This document shows positions 46,183 to 54,323 of a stretch of 64,000 nt of DNA, piece by piece. Where the stretch lies: the NCBI GenBank assembly GCA_028278625.1, contig JANQDY010000129.1, forward strand, positions 1 through 64,000, read 5' to 3'. Every line of letters begins with the position of its first letter. The first letter of the stretch is position 1. The translations under genes were made by a program, and so were the position numbers. The notes beneath the pieces were generated by a model. The model was given only the letters and a program-made list of their open reading frames with translations, ran no database searches and was not told the origin of the DNA. Origin of the DNA: Thermodesulfobacteriota bacterium (GTDB taxonomy: Bacteria > Desulfobacterota > DSM-4660 > Desulfatiglandales > Desulfatiglandaceae).

Positions 46183-47199
46183 TTATGATTGATTGGGATT
46201 CACTGGATTTCGAGTGGTTTTTTGAGAAGCCAGGGAAAGGGCACGGCGCGTCTCCGCCGCTAAACCGGTCCTCAGATAGGCAGTGGAATATCCATGATGG
46301 GGAAATGGGCGGGTTTCAGAGGCCACCAATTGTGCTGTCTCCCGGAAGAGGTTCATTGAAAGACGCTGCCCGGCCATGGCCTCTTCTCCCTTTCTGGCCC
46401 GTATGGGGCCGGCCCCCGCAGACCCAACGGTAATACGGGCCCCGCGGCACAGGGTACCGTCATTTTCCATATCCAGGACTACGGCGACACTAAAGGCGGC
46501 ATATTCCATTCCGCCCCGCAAGGTGAATTTGATAAAGGCGCTTCCCCTTAAAGATTCGGCATTGGGAATGCTGATCTCCGTTAGGATTTCATGGCCGGAG
46601 ATTGCAAGCGGTTTGAGCGAATCACCGGTGTATAGGTTTTCAATTGGCAGCCGACGTTTCCCATTTGCGCCCAGAACGACGGCAGAGGCCCCTAAAGATA
46701 TCAAGGCGGGCGCCGTATCCGAAGAAAATACGGCCCAGCATTTCTTGCCCTTGGGGATCAGATAGCATTGATCTCCATTCCTTTTGAAGCAGGGTTCGAT
46801 GAATTGAAATTCATGGGTTTGATTGTAGTAGAAACAGCGACTCTCCTGGCAAAGATTCCCGCCCAAGGTTCCCATGTGGCGGATCTGATTTGACGCGACG
46901 CTTAAGGCGGCTTCCGACAGTAAAGGGGCTTCTTTTAAGACCGTCTGGGATCCGGCCAAATCCGCAAGAGGCAATAGAGCGTCAACACGCAAATTTCCCT
47001 TGGAATCCATAGAAGGCGGCGTTGCGGACAGCCTTTTCAGGCTGATGAGCACCTCGGGGAAGGCCAAGCCGTATTTCATCCGTGGATAAAGATCGGTGCC
47101 ACCTGCCACCAACCGGGCTTGATCGCCATACTTCTTTAAAAAGCGAGCGGCCTCTTCTTGCGAGGAGGGGTGCACATGTTCAAATCTGGGTAGCCTCAT
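46183..47199 (-). CDS. hcrB: FAD subunit with extra [4Fe-4S] loop, HcrB-like (4-hydroxybenzoyl-CoA reductase beta)
   Basis: This 338-residue subunit has the FAD motifs LVAGGTDLYPRMK and MGTLGGNLCQ. It also has the insertion diagnostic of 4-hydroxybenzoyl-CoA reductase beta: cysteines in SRCFYYNQ, IEPCFKR, GDQCYL and GKKCWA, spaced 15, 8 and 9 residues, close to the 16, 8, 9 of Thauera HcrB Cys122/138/146/155. This insertion binds a [4Fe-4S] cluster that lets the enzyme run at low potential in the reductive direction. ATG 47199 is used since GAGG lies eight bases before it; GTG 47208 is possible. Confidence 0.88.
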   Translation of the reverse strand: MRLPRFEHVHPSSQEEAARFLKKYGDQARLVAGGTDLYPRMKYGLAFPEVLISLKRLSATPPSMDSKGNLRVDALLPLADLAGSQTVLKEAPLLSEAALSVASNQIRHMGTLGGNLCQESRCFYYNQTHEFQFIEPCFKRNGDQCYLIPKGKKCWAVFSSDTAPALISLGASAVVLGANGKRRLPIENLYTGDSLKPLAISGHEILTEISIPNAESLRGSAFIKFTLRGGMEYAAFSVAVVLDMENDGTLCRGARITVGSAGAGPIRARKGEEAMAGQRLSMNLFRETAQLVASETRPFPHHGYSTAYLRTGLAAETRRALSLASQKTTRNPVNPNQS

Positions 47200-47319
47200 A
47201 ATCGACACCTCAATTCAAAAACCATACATTACGCATGGAAGAGCCCTGGCGAGAAAACCGGCAATATCAGAAAGGTTACCCTAAGCGATCGCGATAGAGA
47301 GGCTTTTTATGCTCAAATC

Positions 47320-48528
47320 CTACACTTTGATAAGGCAAGCATCTGCCTGGGCCAACCCGCCGCAAATCGAACCTAGCGCATATCCTCCCCCCCGGCGTCG
47401 CAGTTCATACATCAGGTTCATAATAAGGCGAGCCCCGCTCGCCGTATTCGGATGACCGACTGAGATGGCGGATCCATTGATGTTTGTCTTTCCACGCAAC
47501 ACCTTTGCCTTTTCTTTGTCTTTACCGGCCATCAAGAGGGTACTCACCAGCGGGACGGCGGCAAATGCCTCATTGATTTCCACAAAATTGACATCATCAA
47601 GACTTACGCCTCCCCTTTCAATGGCCTTCATTGCGGCGTAGGCGGGTCCTTCGGGCATGAGGTGCGGGCTGATGGCGATGGACGTCATCGCCACGATTTC
47701 GGCCAAAGGCTCCATCCCCAGTTCATCGGCTTTGGACCTTGTCATAAACAGAACCGCGGTCGCCCCATCGTTTAGTCCGGGAGCATTTCCAGCGGTGACC
47801 CCTTTGCAGCCGTATATACCGGGAAGCGACGCAAGCCTTTCCATGCTGGCATCTTTGCGGTACTGCTCGTCAATATCAAGGATGACGGGTTCCCCTTTTT
47901 TCTGGGGGATCTCCAAGGTCATCATTTCTTCCTTGAACTTGCCCGCCTCCCATGCCTTGCCGTAATTCTCATGACTCCTTAGGGCCCATTCATCCTGCTC
48001 TTCCCTTGAAACGCCATATTCCATGGCCACATTGTCGGTGTCAACTGACACCGGATTAAAGTCTTTATATCCAAGGGCGAAAAGAGGATCTTCCATTTTC
48101 ACATCCCCTATACGAAAGCCTTTCCAACGAAGCCCCCTGACAATTAACGGCTCCTGGCTGAAGGAAGTGGCGCCGCCCCCGATGGCGGATCGAATCTCCC
48201 CCGCAACCATGGCGCGACAGCCGTAATGGATCGCGGACATGGCTGACACACAGGCTTTGTCAATGGAAACAGAGGGGGTTTCGGGAGGAAGTCCCGCTTT
48301 GAGCAGGGTTTGACGTGCGGCCACCGAAGTGTAAACATCTTTACACACAGAGGTATCGCCAACACCCCAATAAACCTCATCTACCTGGTCTCCGGTTAAT
48401 TGGACCCTGTCCAGAACCGCTTTCATGGGCAGCGCCCCGAGATCAAAGTAATCATACTCTTTCAAAGACCCACAGTATCGACCAAAGGGTGTTCTTGCGG
48501 CACTTACGATGACGATGTCTTTGTACAT
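47320..48528 (-). CDS. Thiolase family protein
   Basis: This 402-residue thiolase has Cys in DKACVSAMSAIHYG, GHPNTASGARLI for the His motif, and SICGGLAQ for the second Cys. The start at 48528 gives MYKDIVIVSAARTPFG, the usual family opening; the frame also begins at 48546 overlapping the acyl-CoA dehydrogenase stop. The GHPxGxSG motif is modified to GHPNTASG, a common variant. It is the second gene of unit A. Confidence 0.88.
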   Translation of the reverse strand: MYKDIVIVSAARTPFGRYCGSLKEYDYFDLGALPMKAVLDRVQLTGDQVDEVYWGVGDTSVCKDVYTSVAARQTLLKAGLPPETPSVSIDKACVSAMSAIHYGCRAMVAGEIRSAIGGGATSFSQEPLIVRGLRWKGFRIGDVKMEDPLFALGYKDFNPVSVDTDNVAMEYGVSREEQDEWALRSHENYGKAWEAGKFKEEMMTLEIPQKKGEPVILDIDEQYRKDASMERLASLPGIYGCKGVTAGNAPGLNDGATAVLFMTRSKADELGMEPLAEIVAMTSIAISPHLMPEGPAYAAMKAIERGGVSLDDVNFVEINEAFAAVPLVSTLLMAGKDKEKAKVLRGKTNINGSAISVGHPNTASGARLIMNLMYELRRRGGGYALGSICGGLAQADACLIKV

Positions 48529-48542
48529 TTCATTTCCCCTTT

Positions 48543-49691
48543 TCATCTCAAGATCTGGTTGGCGATAATAATCCGCTGCACCTGATTTGTTCCCTCATAA
48601 ATCTGGGTAATCTTGGCGTCCCGCATCATCCGTTCGACCGGGTACTCCCTTGAATACCCATAACCGCCAAAAAGCTGGACCGCATCGGTGGTAACCTGCA
48701 TCGCCGTATCCGATGCAAACCATTTGGCCATGGAAGCCAACCGTGGTATGTCTTTTGAATCCGGCTCATTATCAATTGTTGCACAAACCCTGTAAATCAT
48801 GGTTCTGGCCATTTCAACCTTCATGGCCATTTCCGCAATCATCCACTGGATGCCCTGAAATTCTGAAATCGGCTTTCCAAACTGCGTTCTCTCTTTACAG
48901 TAATTGATAACCGCGTCCATGGCGCCCTGCGCTATACCCAGGGCTTGGGCTCCCACCGCTGGACGGGTGTAATTGAAGGTTTTCATCAGGATTTTGAAAC
49001 CGTCGCCCGGTGTTCCAATCATATTCTCCTCGGGGACATAGCACTCTTCAAAAACCAGTTCTCTGGTGTCGGAGCCCCGAATGCCCATTTTTTTTTCTTC
49101 TTTGCCCACAAGAAACCCCGGAGTATCTTTTGTGAGCAGAAACATACTGATCCCTCTGTGCATCTTGGCTTTATCCGTATAGGCCAACACCGTGATAATG
49201 TCCGATACCCCACCATCCGTAATGAATATTTTCGTCCCATTGATGACGTATCCGCTGTTCTTGGGTACGGCAACGGTCCTCATACCGGTCACATCCGAAC
49301 CAGCCCCCGGTTCCGTAATGGCGCAAGCACCCAGAACCGAGCCTTCGGCCATTGGCCTTAACCATTTCATTTTTTGCTCATGGCTTCCTCCCAAAAGCAC
49401 GGGATCTGTTGCAAGGGCCTGCGTTGTGAGAATCGCTGAGGTTGACGCGCAAACCCGGGCCACCTCTTCAACAACAATGCCGAGGCTGACCATACCCGCC
49501 CCAGCGCCTCCGTATTCCTCGGGTATCTGAATGCCAAGAAGGCCGTTTTCTTCAAGTATTTTCTTGTTTTCCCAGGGAAATTCTTCTTTGTCGTCAATTT
49601 CAGCAGCCCTCGGAGCAAACTCATTTGCACTGATTTTCCTGACCATATCCCGAAGCATTCGTTGCTCTTCTGATAATTGAAAGTCCATCAT
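48543..49691 (-). CDS. Acyl-CoA dehydrogenase
   Basis: This 382-residue flavoenzyme matches the family: FQLSEEQRMLRDMVRKISANEFAP at the start, CAITEPGAGSDV, and the catalytic Glu in IYEGTNQVQRII. It oxidises an acyl-CoA to an enoyl-CoA and transfers electrons to ETF. It is the first gene of proposed unit A, 183 bases downstream of a sigma54 promoter core (49874-49888). ETF and EMO are in unit B, so co-regulation of both units is biochemically sensible. Confidence 0.92.
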   Translation of the reverse strand: MMDFQLSEEQRMLRDMVRKISANEFAPRAAEIDDKEEFPWENKKILEENGLLGIQIPEEYGGAGAGMVSLGIVVEEVARVCASTSAILTTQALATDPVLLGGSHEQKMKWLRPMAEGSVLGACAITEPGAGSDVTGMRTVAVPKNSGYVINGTKIFITDGGVSDIITVLAYTDKAKMHRGISMFLLTKDTPGFLVGKEEKKMGIRGSDTRELVFEECYVPEENMIGTPGDGFKILMKTFNYTRPAVGAQALGIAQGAMDAVINYCKERTQFGKPISEFQGIQWMIAEMAMKVEMARTMIYRVCATIDNEPDSKDIPRLASMAKWFASDTAMQVTTDAVQLFGGYGYSREYPVERMMRDAKITQIYEGTNQVQRIIIANQILR

Positions 49692-49873
49692 TTCTCCCTT
49701 GCTATTTAAAATGCTAACATATTGATAATGAGGTCAAAATCAGATAAAAACGGCCTGGATCCACAACTGAATACTTTTTGATTTTCCCCAGTGACAAGGC
49801 TGACCCGGTCTGCGTTCCCTGTATTCAAGCGTTTTTGGTAAATCCGGTCAACTTTGTTGGCATATAGATCTAA

Positions 49874-49888
49874 GCAAGATGTGCGCCA
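49874..49888 (-). promoter_or_regulatory. sigma54 promoter of unit A (acyl-CoA dehydrogenase...)
   Basis: The minus strand reads TGGCGCACATCTTGC, with GG and GC ten bases apart as in sigma54 promoters. It matches the core at 31580-31594 exactly. Its position in the 338-base gap 49692-50029, with the enhancer-like block 130 bases farther upstream, is that of a classical activator-dependent promoter. Confidence 0.83.
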
Positions 49889-49984
49889 AAGGGAAAGGTC
49901 GGACGGGGGAACAGCATTTTCCTAATATTCAAAACCGGTTAAGTCAAAAAGAGGAATCAAGGGTTTCTTGGCAGACAGCGGATA

Positions 49985-50030
49985 AGTGTGGCATACCACA
50001 ACTATGTTGCGCAACATTCCTGTTGCATGC
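49985..50030 (-). promoter_or_regulatory. Enhancer-like activator sites of unit A
   Basis: Two palindromes are adjacent: TGTGGCATACCACA (49987-50000) and ATGTTGCGCAACAT (50004-50017), followed by a TGTTGCATG half-site. The start of the second palindrome is 130 bases from the sigma54 core, exactly as in the unit B module. The block ends at the stop codon of the activator gene. It is a probable activator binding array. Confidence 0.72.
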
Positions 50031-51841
50031 TATACTTCTTCGGCCGATTTGGAGATGCCGTACTTGCGCATTTTTCTGTAAAGGGTGCTTCGATCTATTC
50101 CCAGGATGCGTGCGGTTTTTGCCTTGTTCCAATCCGTTTTTTCAAGGACCGTTCGGATTTCTTTCGGTCCATCCACAGCGGTCTTTTCCCGAACCAATTT
50201 CTTGTGATTGCCGAAATACTCCTTTATTTCAGCCGGTATATGAGCGAGGGAAATGATCGGATCGTGGCAAAGAACAAATGCATGCTCAATACTGTGTCCC
50301 AACTCTCGGACGTTCCCGGGCCAGCGGTAGTTCATGAACAATTTGAGGGTATCATCGGACAGGCCCTGTATCTTTTTGTTAAAACCTTTATTAAATGTGT
50401 TGCAAAAATGCCTGACAAGCAATGGGATATCCTCAAGCCTCTTGCGAAGAGGCGGCAGTTTTACCTCAACAACCTTCAGGCGATAGTAAAGGTCTTCCCG
50501 GAATTCACCGAGCCTTACCTTTTCTTTCAAGTCCCGGTTGGTACAGGCTAAAACGCGGGCATCCACCTTTATGGGAATGGATTCTCCCACCCTCTCAAAT
50601 TCCCTTTCTTCAAGTACCCTCAAAAGTTTGAGCTGAATTCTCGGGGATATATCTCCGATTTCATCCAATAGGATCGTCCCCCCTTGGGCGCTCTGGAAGC
50701 GGCCCCGTGAGTCTTTTATGGCACCCGTGAAAGCGCCTTTCACATGACCGAAGAGCTCACTTTCAAGAAGATTCTCGGACAAAACAGAGCAATTCACCGT
50801 TACCAACGGTTTCAAAGCGCCGCTTCCACTGTAATGAAGCGCTTTTGCGGCCAGCGACTTTCCCGTTCCGCTCTCACCGATGAACAGAACAGTGGTTTCC
50901 AGATCGGCCAGATTATCCAAAAGCCCATAGATTTCTTGCATTTTGCTGCTTTTGCCAATGAGCTTTTGAAAATGGTGCCGCTCTTTCAATTCCCGTTCCA
51001 GGTTACTCAACCGGGTGATGTCCCTTATGACGAAAACCGATCCCATGAACTTTTCATCGCGACTCAAGAGTGGTGAGCTTGTCACAATTACATTCTGTTC
51101 TGGTCGCTGACTGTGGTTGCATTCAATCTTGTATTCCCTGATGGAGGTTTTATTTTTCGACGCCTTTTCAATAATTTCGCGGCAATTCTTGTTACATTGG
51201 GTCGAGCAATCAGTAAACACTTTGCCCGTGATTTTTTTGTGATCCAAACCGCATATGTCTGCCGAAGCCTTGTTTGCTTCAACCACCACCATATCAGTAT
51301 CAACGGTAATGATTGCGTCACTTACGCTGCTGAAAATGGCCTGCAACCGGCTGCGATGCCGTTCGAGCTCTTCTTCGGTTTTTTTTCGATATGTAATATC
51401 ACGGACAACGCTACGGAAACCGATTCGGCGACCCTGGCCGTTTTCAACCAAAGAGATGGAATTCTCAATGATTCTCCTTTTCCCATTTTTTCTTATTATT
51501 TCATAGTTAAAACCCTTATTAGGAACCCCTGTACGATAAGCCTCATTGTAAGCGGCAAATACAACTTTTGCCATATCTTCATCCATATAGTCCCGATAAT
51601 TCAAGCCAATAAGTTCCTCTTTTGGATACCCGGTTATACGGCAAAAGGAATCATTGCAGAATACCGTCGTTCCCTTGAGATCAACCTCAATATAACCTTC
51701 TTCGATGCTCTCGATGATCGTTTGATGTCTTTCTCGGGACTGCCTTAAGACTTCTTCCGTTTCCATGTGATCATCGGATTCCTGCTGCGATAGATCTGAC
51801 TTTCTCTTTGGCACGCTAGACCAGTTTTCAACGTTTAACAA
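50030..51841 (-). CDS. PAS-PAS sigma54-dependent transcriptional activator
   Basis: This 603-residue bacterial enhancer-binding protein has two PAS domains (about residues 35-150 and 160-275), a sigma54-interacting AAA+ domain with Walker A GESGTGKSLAAKALHY, the sigma54 loop GAFTGA, Walker B GGTILLDEIGDI and a C-terminal Fis-type helix-turn-helix (KAKTARILGIDRSTLYRKMR). The second PAS carries Cys-x3-Cys-x3-Cys (DCSTQCNKNC), possibly a redox or metal site. No receiver domain is present, so it likely senses a ligand directly. Its gene ends at the unit A enhancer block, and both units have matching sigma54 modules. Confidence 0.92.
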   Translation of the reverse strand: MLNVENWSSVPKRKSDLSQQESDDHMETEEVLRQSRERHQTIIESIEEGYIEVDLKGTTVFCNDSFCRITGYPKEELIGLNYRDYMDEDMAKVVFAAYNEAYRTGVPNKGFNYEIIRKNGKRRIIENSISLVENGQGRRIGFRSVVRDITYRKKTEEELERHRSRLQAIFSSVSDAIITVDTDMVVVEANKASADICGLDHKKITGKVFTDCSTQCNKNCREIIEKASKNKTSIREYKIECNHSQRPEQNVIVTSSPLLSRDEKFMGSVFVIRDITRLSNLERELKERHHFQKLIGKSSKMQEIYGLLDNLADLETTVLFIGESGTGKSLAAKALHYSGSGALKPLVTVNCSVLSENLLESELFGHVKGAFTGAIKDSRGRFQSAQGGTILLDEIGDISPRIQLKLLRVLEEREFERVGESIPIKVDARVLACTNRDLKEKVRLGEFREDLYYRLKVVEVKLPPLRKRLEDIPLLVRHFCNTFNKGFNKKIQGLSDDTLKLFMNYRWPGNVRELGHSIEHAFVLCHDPIISLAHIPAEIKEYFGNHKKLVREKTAVDGPKEIRTVLEKTDWNKAKTARILGIDRSTLYRKMRKYGISKSAEEV

Positions 51842-51916
51842 AACTCGCCCCCTTTATAAGCAGTTGCCGAATAACCCGAGCGGCGCCATGGCGAACATGC
51901 GGTGACATTTCTCAAA

Positions 51917-53476
51917 TCATTTCAGATAGGGATCCCTGAGACCTTTTTTGTAAATCTTGCCGGATCCGGTCTTGGGGAGGGTCTCTAAGAAATCCACACT
52001 CTTGGGTGTCTTATATCCTGCCAGATCCTTTCGGCAGTAGGCGATCATCTCTTCCTCAGAGACCATTTTCGACGCCTTCAACACCACACAGGCCTTGACC
52101 GCCTCCCCCCAGTGGTCATCCGGCACACCGATGACCGCGGCTTCCAGCACATGGGGGTGGGTGTACAGCACATTTTCCACTTCCGACGAATAGACATTCT
52201 CCCCGCCGGTCAGAATCATGTCCTTCTTTCGGTCCACGATGTTCACATACCGTTCGGCATCCATCACCGCAAGGTCCCCGGTGTAAAGCCATCCGTCCTT
52301 GATGGCCTTCTCCATCTCATCGGGCAGCCCCCAATATCCCGGCGTCACGGTGTCCCCTTTTACGATGATCTCACCGACCTGGCTCTCATCCATGGCCACG
52401 TCGTTGCCGTTCTCATCCACCACCCGGAGACTCACGCCAATGAATTCCCGACCGGTTTTGGCCTTAAAAGTGAATTGTTCCTTTACGGAAAGCTCTCTTA
52501 AATGATCCTTTAAAATGGAAAGGGTGAGATAGGGACTGGTCTCCGTCATACCGTAGGTCTGGATATAATCACAGCCAAAGGCCTCCACAATCTTCCTGAC
52601 CGTCTCGGGTGCGATGGGGGCCCCTCCGCTTAGAATCACCCTTAAACTGGAATAATCAAAGCTGCCAACGTCCGGATGATTGACCATCATGTTGAGCATG
52701 GTGGGGATCAGATTGCTGAGGGTGATATTCTCTTCCTGAATCATTCGGCAAACTTGTCCCGCATCAAAGGAAGGCATGACCACGTGTTTTCCCCCCACCC
52801 AGGTGATGGCAAAGGTGGCCCAGGCATCGGCCAGGTGAAAAAGGGGGGCCACATGAAACCAATGGTCCCGGTCGGTGAGCTGGAGCTCAGCGATGGTGCC
52901 GAGGGCATGGCTTTTGACATTCTTGTGGGTCAGCATGACCCCTTTGGGACGACCGGTGGTGCCGCTGGTATAATAGAGGTGGGCCACGTCATCATCCCAT
53001 ATGTCTGGGGAGGGAGGCGGCTGGTCCGGATGGTCCTTCAACAGCGCTTCGTATGCCGCATCCCTCTCGCCGGGCATATGGGATTCGGCCCGGGTCCAGA
53101 TGATTCTTTCAAGGGTCGTTGCACTCCCTGCCAAGCCTTTTGCCTTGTCATGAAACGTGCCCTGTGCGATGAGCATTCGGGAACCACTGTCCTTCAATAT
53201 TTCCGACAGCTCTTTGGGGGCAAGCCGGTAGTTCAGGGAGACCAGGATAATTCCCAGATGGGCCGCGGCAAAATAGGTTTCCAGATATTCGTGGCTGTTT
53301 TCGAGGAGGATGGCGACGCGGTCTCCCTTTTCAATCCCCAGGCTGCTCAAACCCCGGGCCAATTGCCAGACGCGTGCGGCAAAATCTTGATAGGTCATCC
53401 TCAGTCCGCCGCACACAACCGCTTCTCTGTCCGGATAAAGCCGAACCGCTTTCGGAAGCAATTCATTGAGAGGCAT
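51917..53476 (-). CDS. AMP-forming acyl-CoA ligase
   Basis: This 519-residue ANL enzyme has YYTSGTTGRPKGVMLTHKN, QTYGMTETSPY, GWLYTGDLAVMDAERYVNIVDRKKDMI and the C-terminal Lys in TGSGKIYKK. It activates a fatty or aromatic acid. It is not in the two sigma54 units; it lies upstream of the regulator gene in a separate group with the MBL, nucleotidase and decarboxylase genes. Confidence 0.9.
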   Translation of the reverse strand: MPLNELLPKAVRLYPDREAVVCGGLRMTYQDFAARVWQLARGLSSLGIEKGDRVAILLENSHEYLETYFAAAHLGIILVSLNYRLAPKELSEILKDSGSRMLIAQGTFHDKAKGLAGSATTLERIIWTRAESHMPGERDAAYEALLKDHPDQPPPSPDIWDDDVAHLYYTSGTTGRPKGVMLTHKNVKSHALGTIAELQLTDRDHWFHVAPLFHLADAWATFAITWVGGKHVVMPSFDAGQVCRMIQEENITLSNLIPTMLNMMVNHPDVGSFDYSSLRVILSGGAPIAPETVRKIVEAFGCDYIQTYGMTETSPYLTLSILKDHLRELSVKEQFTFKAKTGREFIGVSLRVVDENGNDVAMDESQVGEIIVKGDTVTPGYWGLPDEMEKAIKDGWLYTGDLAVMDAERYVNIVDRKKDMILTGGENVYSSEVENVLYTHPHVLEAAVIGVPDDHWGEAVKACVVLKASKMVSEEEMIAYCRKDLAGYKTPKSVDFLETLPKTGSGKIYKKGLRDPYLK

Positions 53477-53501
53477 ATTCGTTTCTCCTAAAGGGAAAGG
53501 A

Positions 53502-54320
53502 TTAATTCTCTTCTCTGAAGGACCGGATGGCTGAGGTTATGGCATTTTTCATGCTGACATTTCCAAAACAGAACCATTTGATGAAATGCTGCTCTTTGAG
53601 CCCCATTTCGCGGAAGATCCGCGCCTCCCCGTACCCTTTTTCCCAGTTCCTTCTGATGCCGCCATATAGATCCTCCAAAAATTGGCGTTTTTCTGCAATC
53701 CTTTCTTTTCCGTTTTCGGGTCTCGGATAGTGGCAGCATAAAAGGATATCAAAATCAAATTGAAGAAGCTTTCCAAGGGATGCGATCTGATCCTTGATCA
53801 CTTCATCGGCCCTGAAATACTTGATTCTGTCAGACAGATAAAGATCACCCGAAAATAGAACGCCCCTGTTCGGTTCAAGATAGACCACGTGGTCTTTGGA
53901 GTGCCCGGGAGTATGTATGGGAATGAGCCTGAAATTGGCTGTTTCCACCGTTTTCGGCAGATCGGACATCTGAAGAGGCTCGGCTTTTCCCCACACCAGG
54001 TGCTGGTAAGGAAGAATACCGAACGCCGATTTCATTTTTGAAACCGTCAGGGGGTGGCCGTAAATCTCCGCATTCAAAGCCTTTTTGATGGCGGCGGCGT
54101 TCCCGCTGTGGTCTTCGTGGTGATGGGTCAAAACAACCTTTTTGACACGGTGTTCTTTGGCAATCCCCAATACCTCCCTGCGCATGTGGGCCAAACCCGT
54201 GTCCAGCATGAGGTCATCCACCAGGTAAAAGTACGCCGTCATCATGGGGCGGCCAAGGGGAGACCACCCCACCTGGTACGCTTTCACATCCCCGAAACCG
54301 CGGGACTTTACCAACCGCAT
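53502..54320 (-). CDS. MBL-fold metallo-hydrolase
   Basis: This 272-residue metallo-beta-lactamase-fold protein has the metal motif THHHEDHSGNA and further His in IPIHTPGHSKDH. An Asp in FSGDLYLSD supplies the remaining ligand. Substrates of this group are varied (thioesters, hydroxy-acyl esters, lactones). It is 25 bases upstream of the CoA ligase, which suggests thioester hydrolysis as one possibility. It overlaps nothing and begins three bases after the upstream nucleotidase-family gene. Confidence 0.85.
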   Translation of the reverse strand: MRLVKSRGFGDVKAYQVGWSPLGRPMMTAYFYLVDDLMLDTGLAHMRREVLGIAKEHRVKKVVLTHHHEDHSGNAAAIKKALNAEIYGHPLTVSKMKSAFGILPYQHLVWGKAEPLQMSDLPKTVETANFRLIPIHTPGHSKDHVVYLEPNRGVLFSGDLYLSDRIKYFRADEVIKDQIASLGKLLQFDFDILLCCHYPRPENGKERIAEKRQFLEDLYGGIRRNWEKGYGEARIFREMGLKEQHFIKWFCFGNVSMKNAITSAIRSFREEN

Positions 54321-54323
54321 GGT

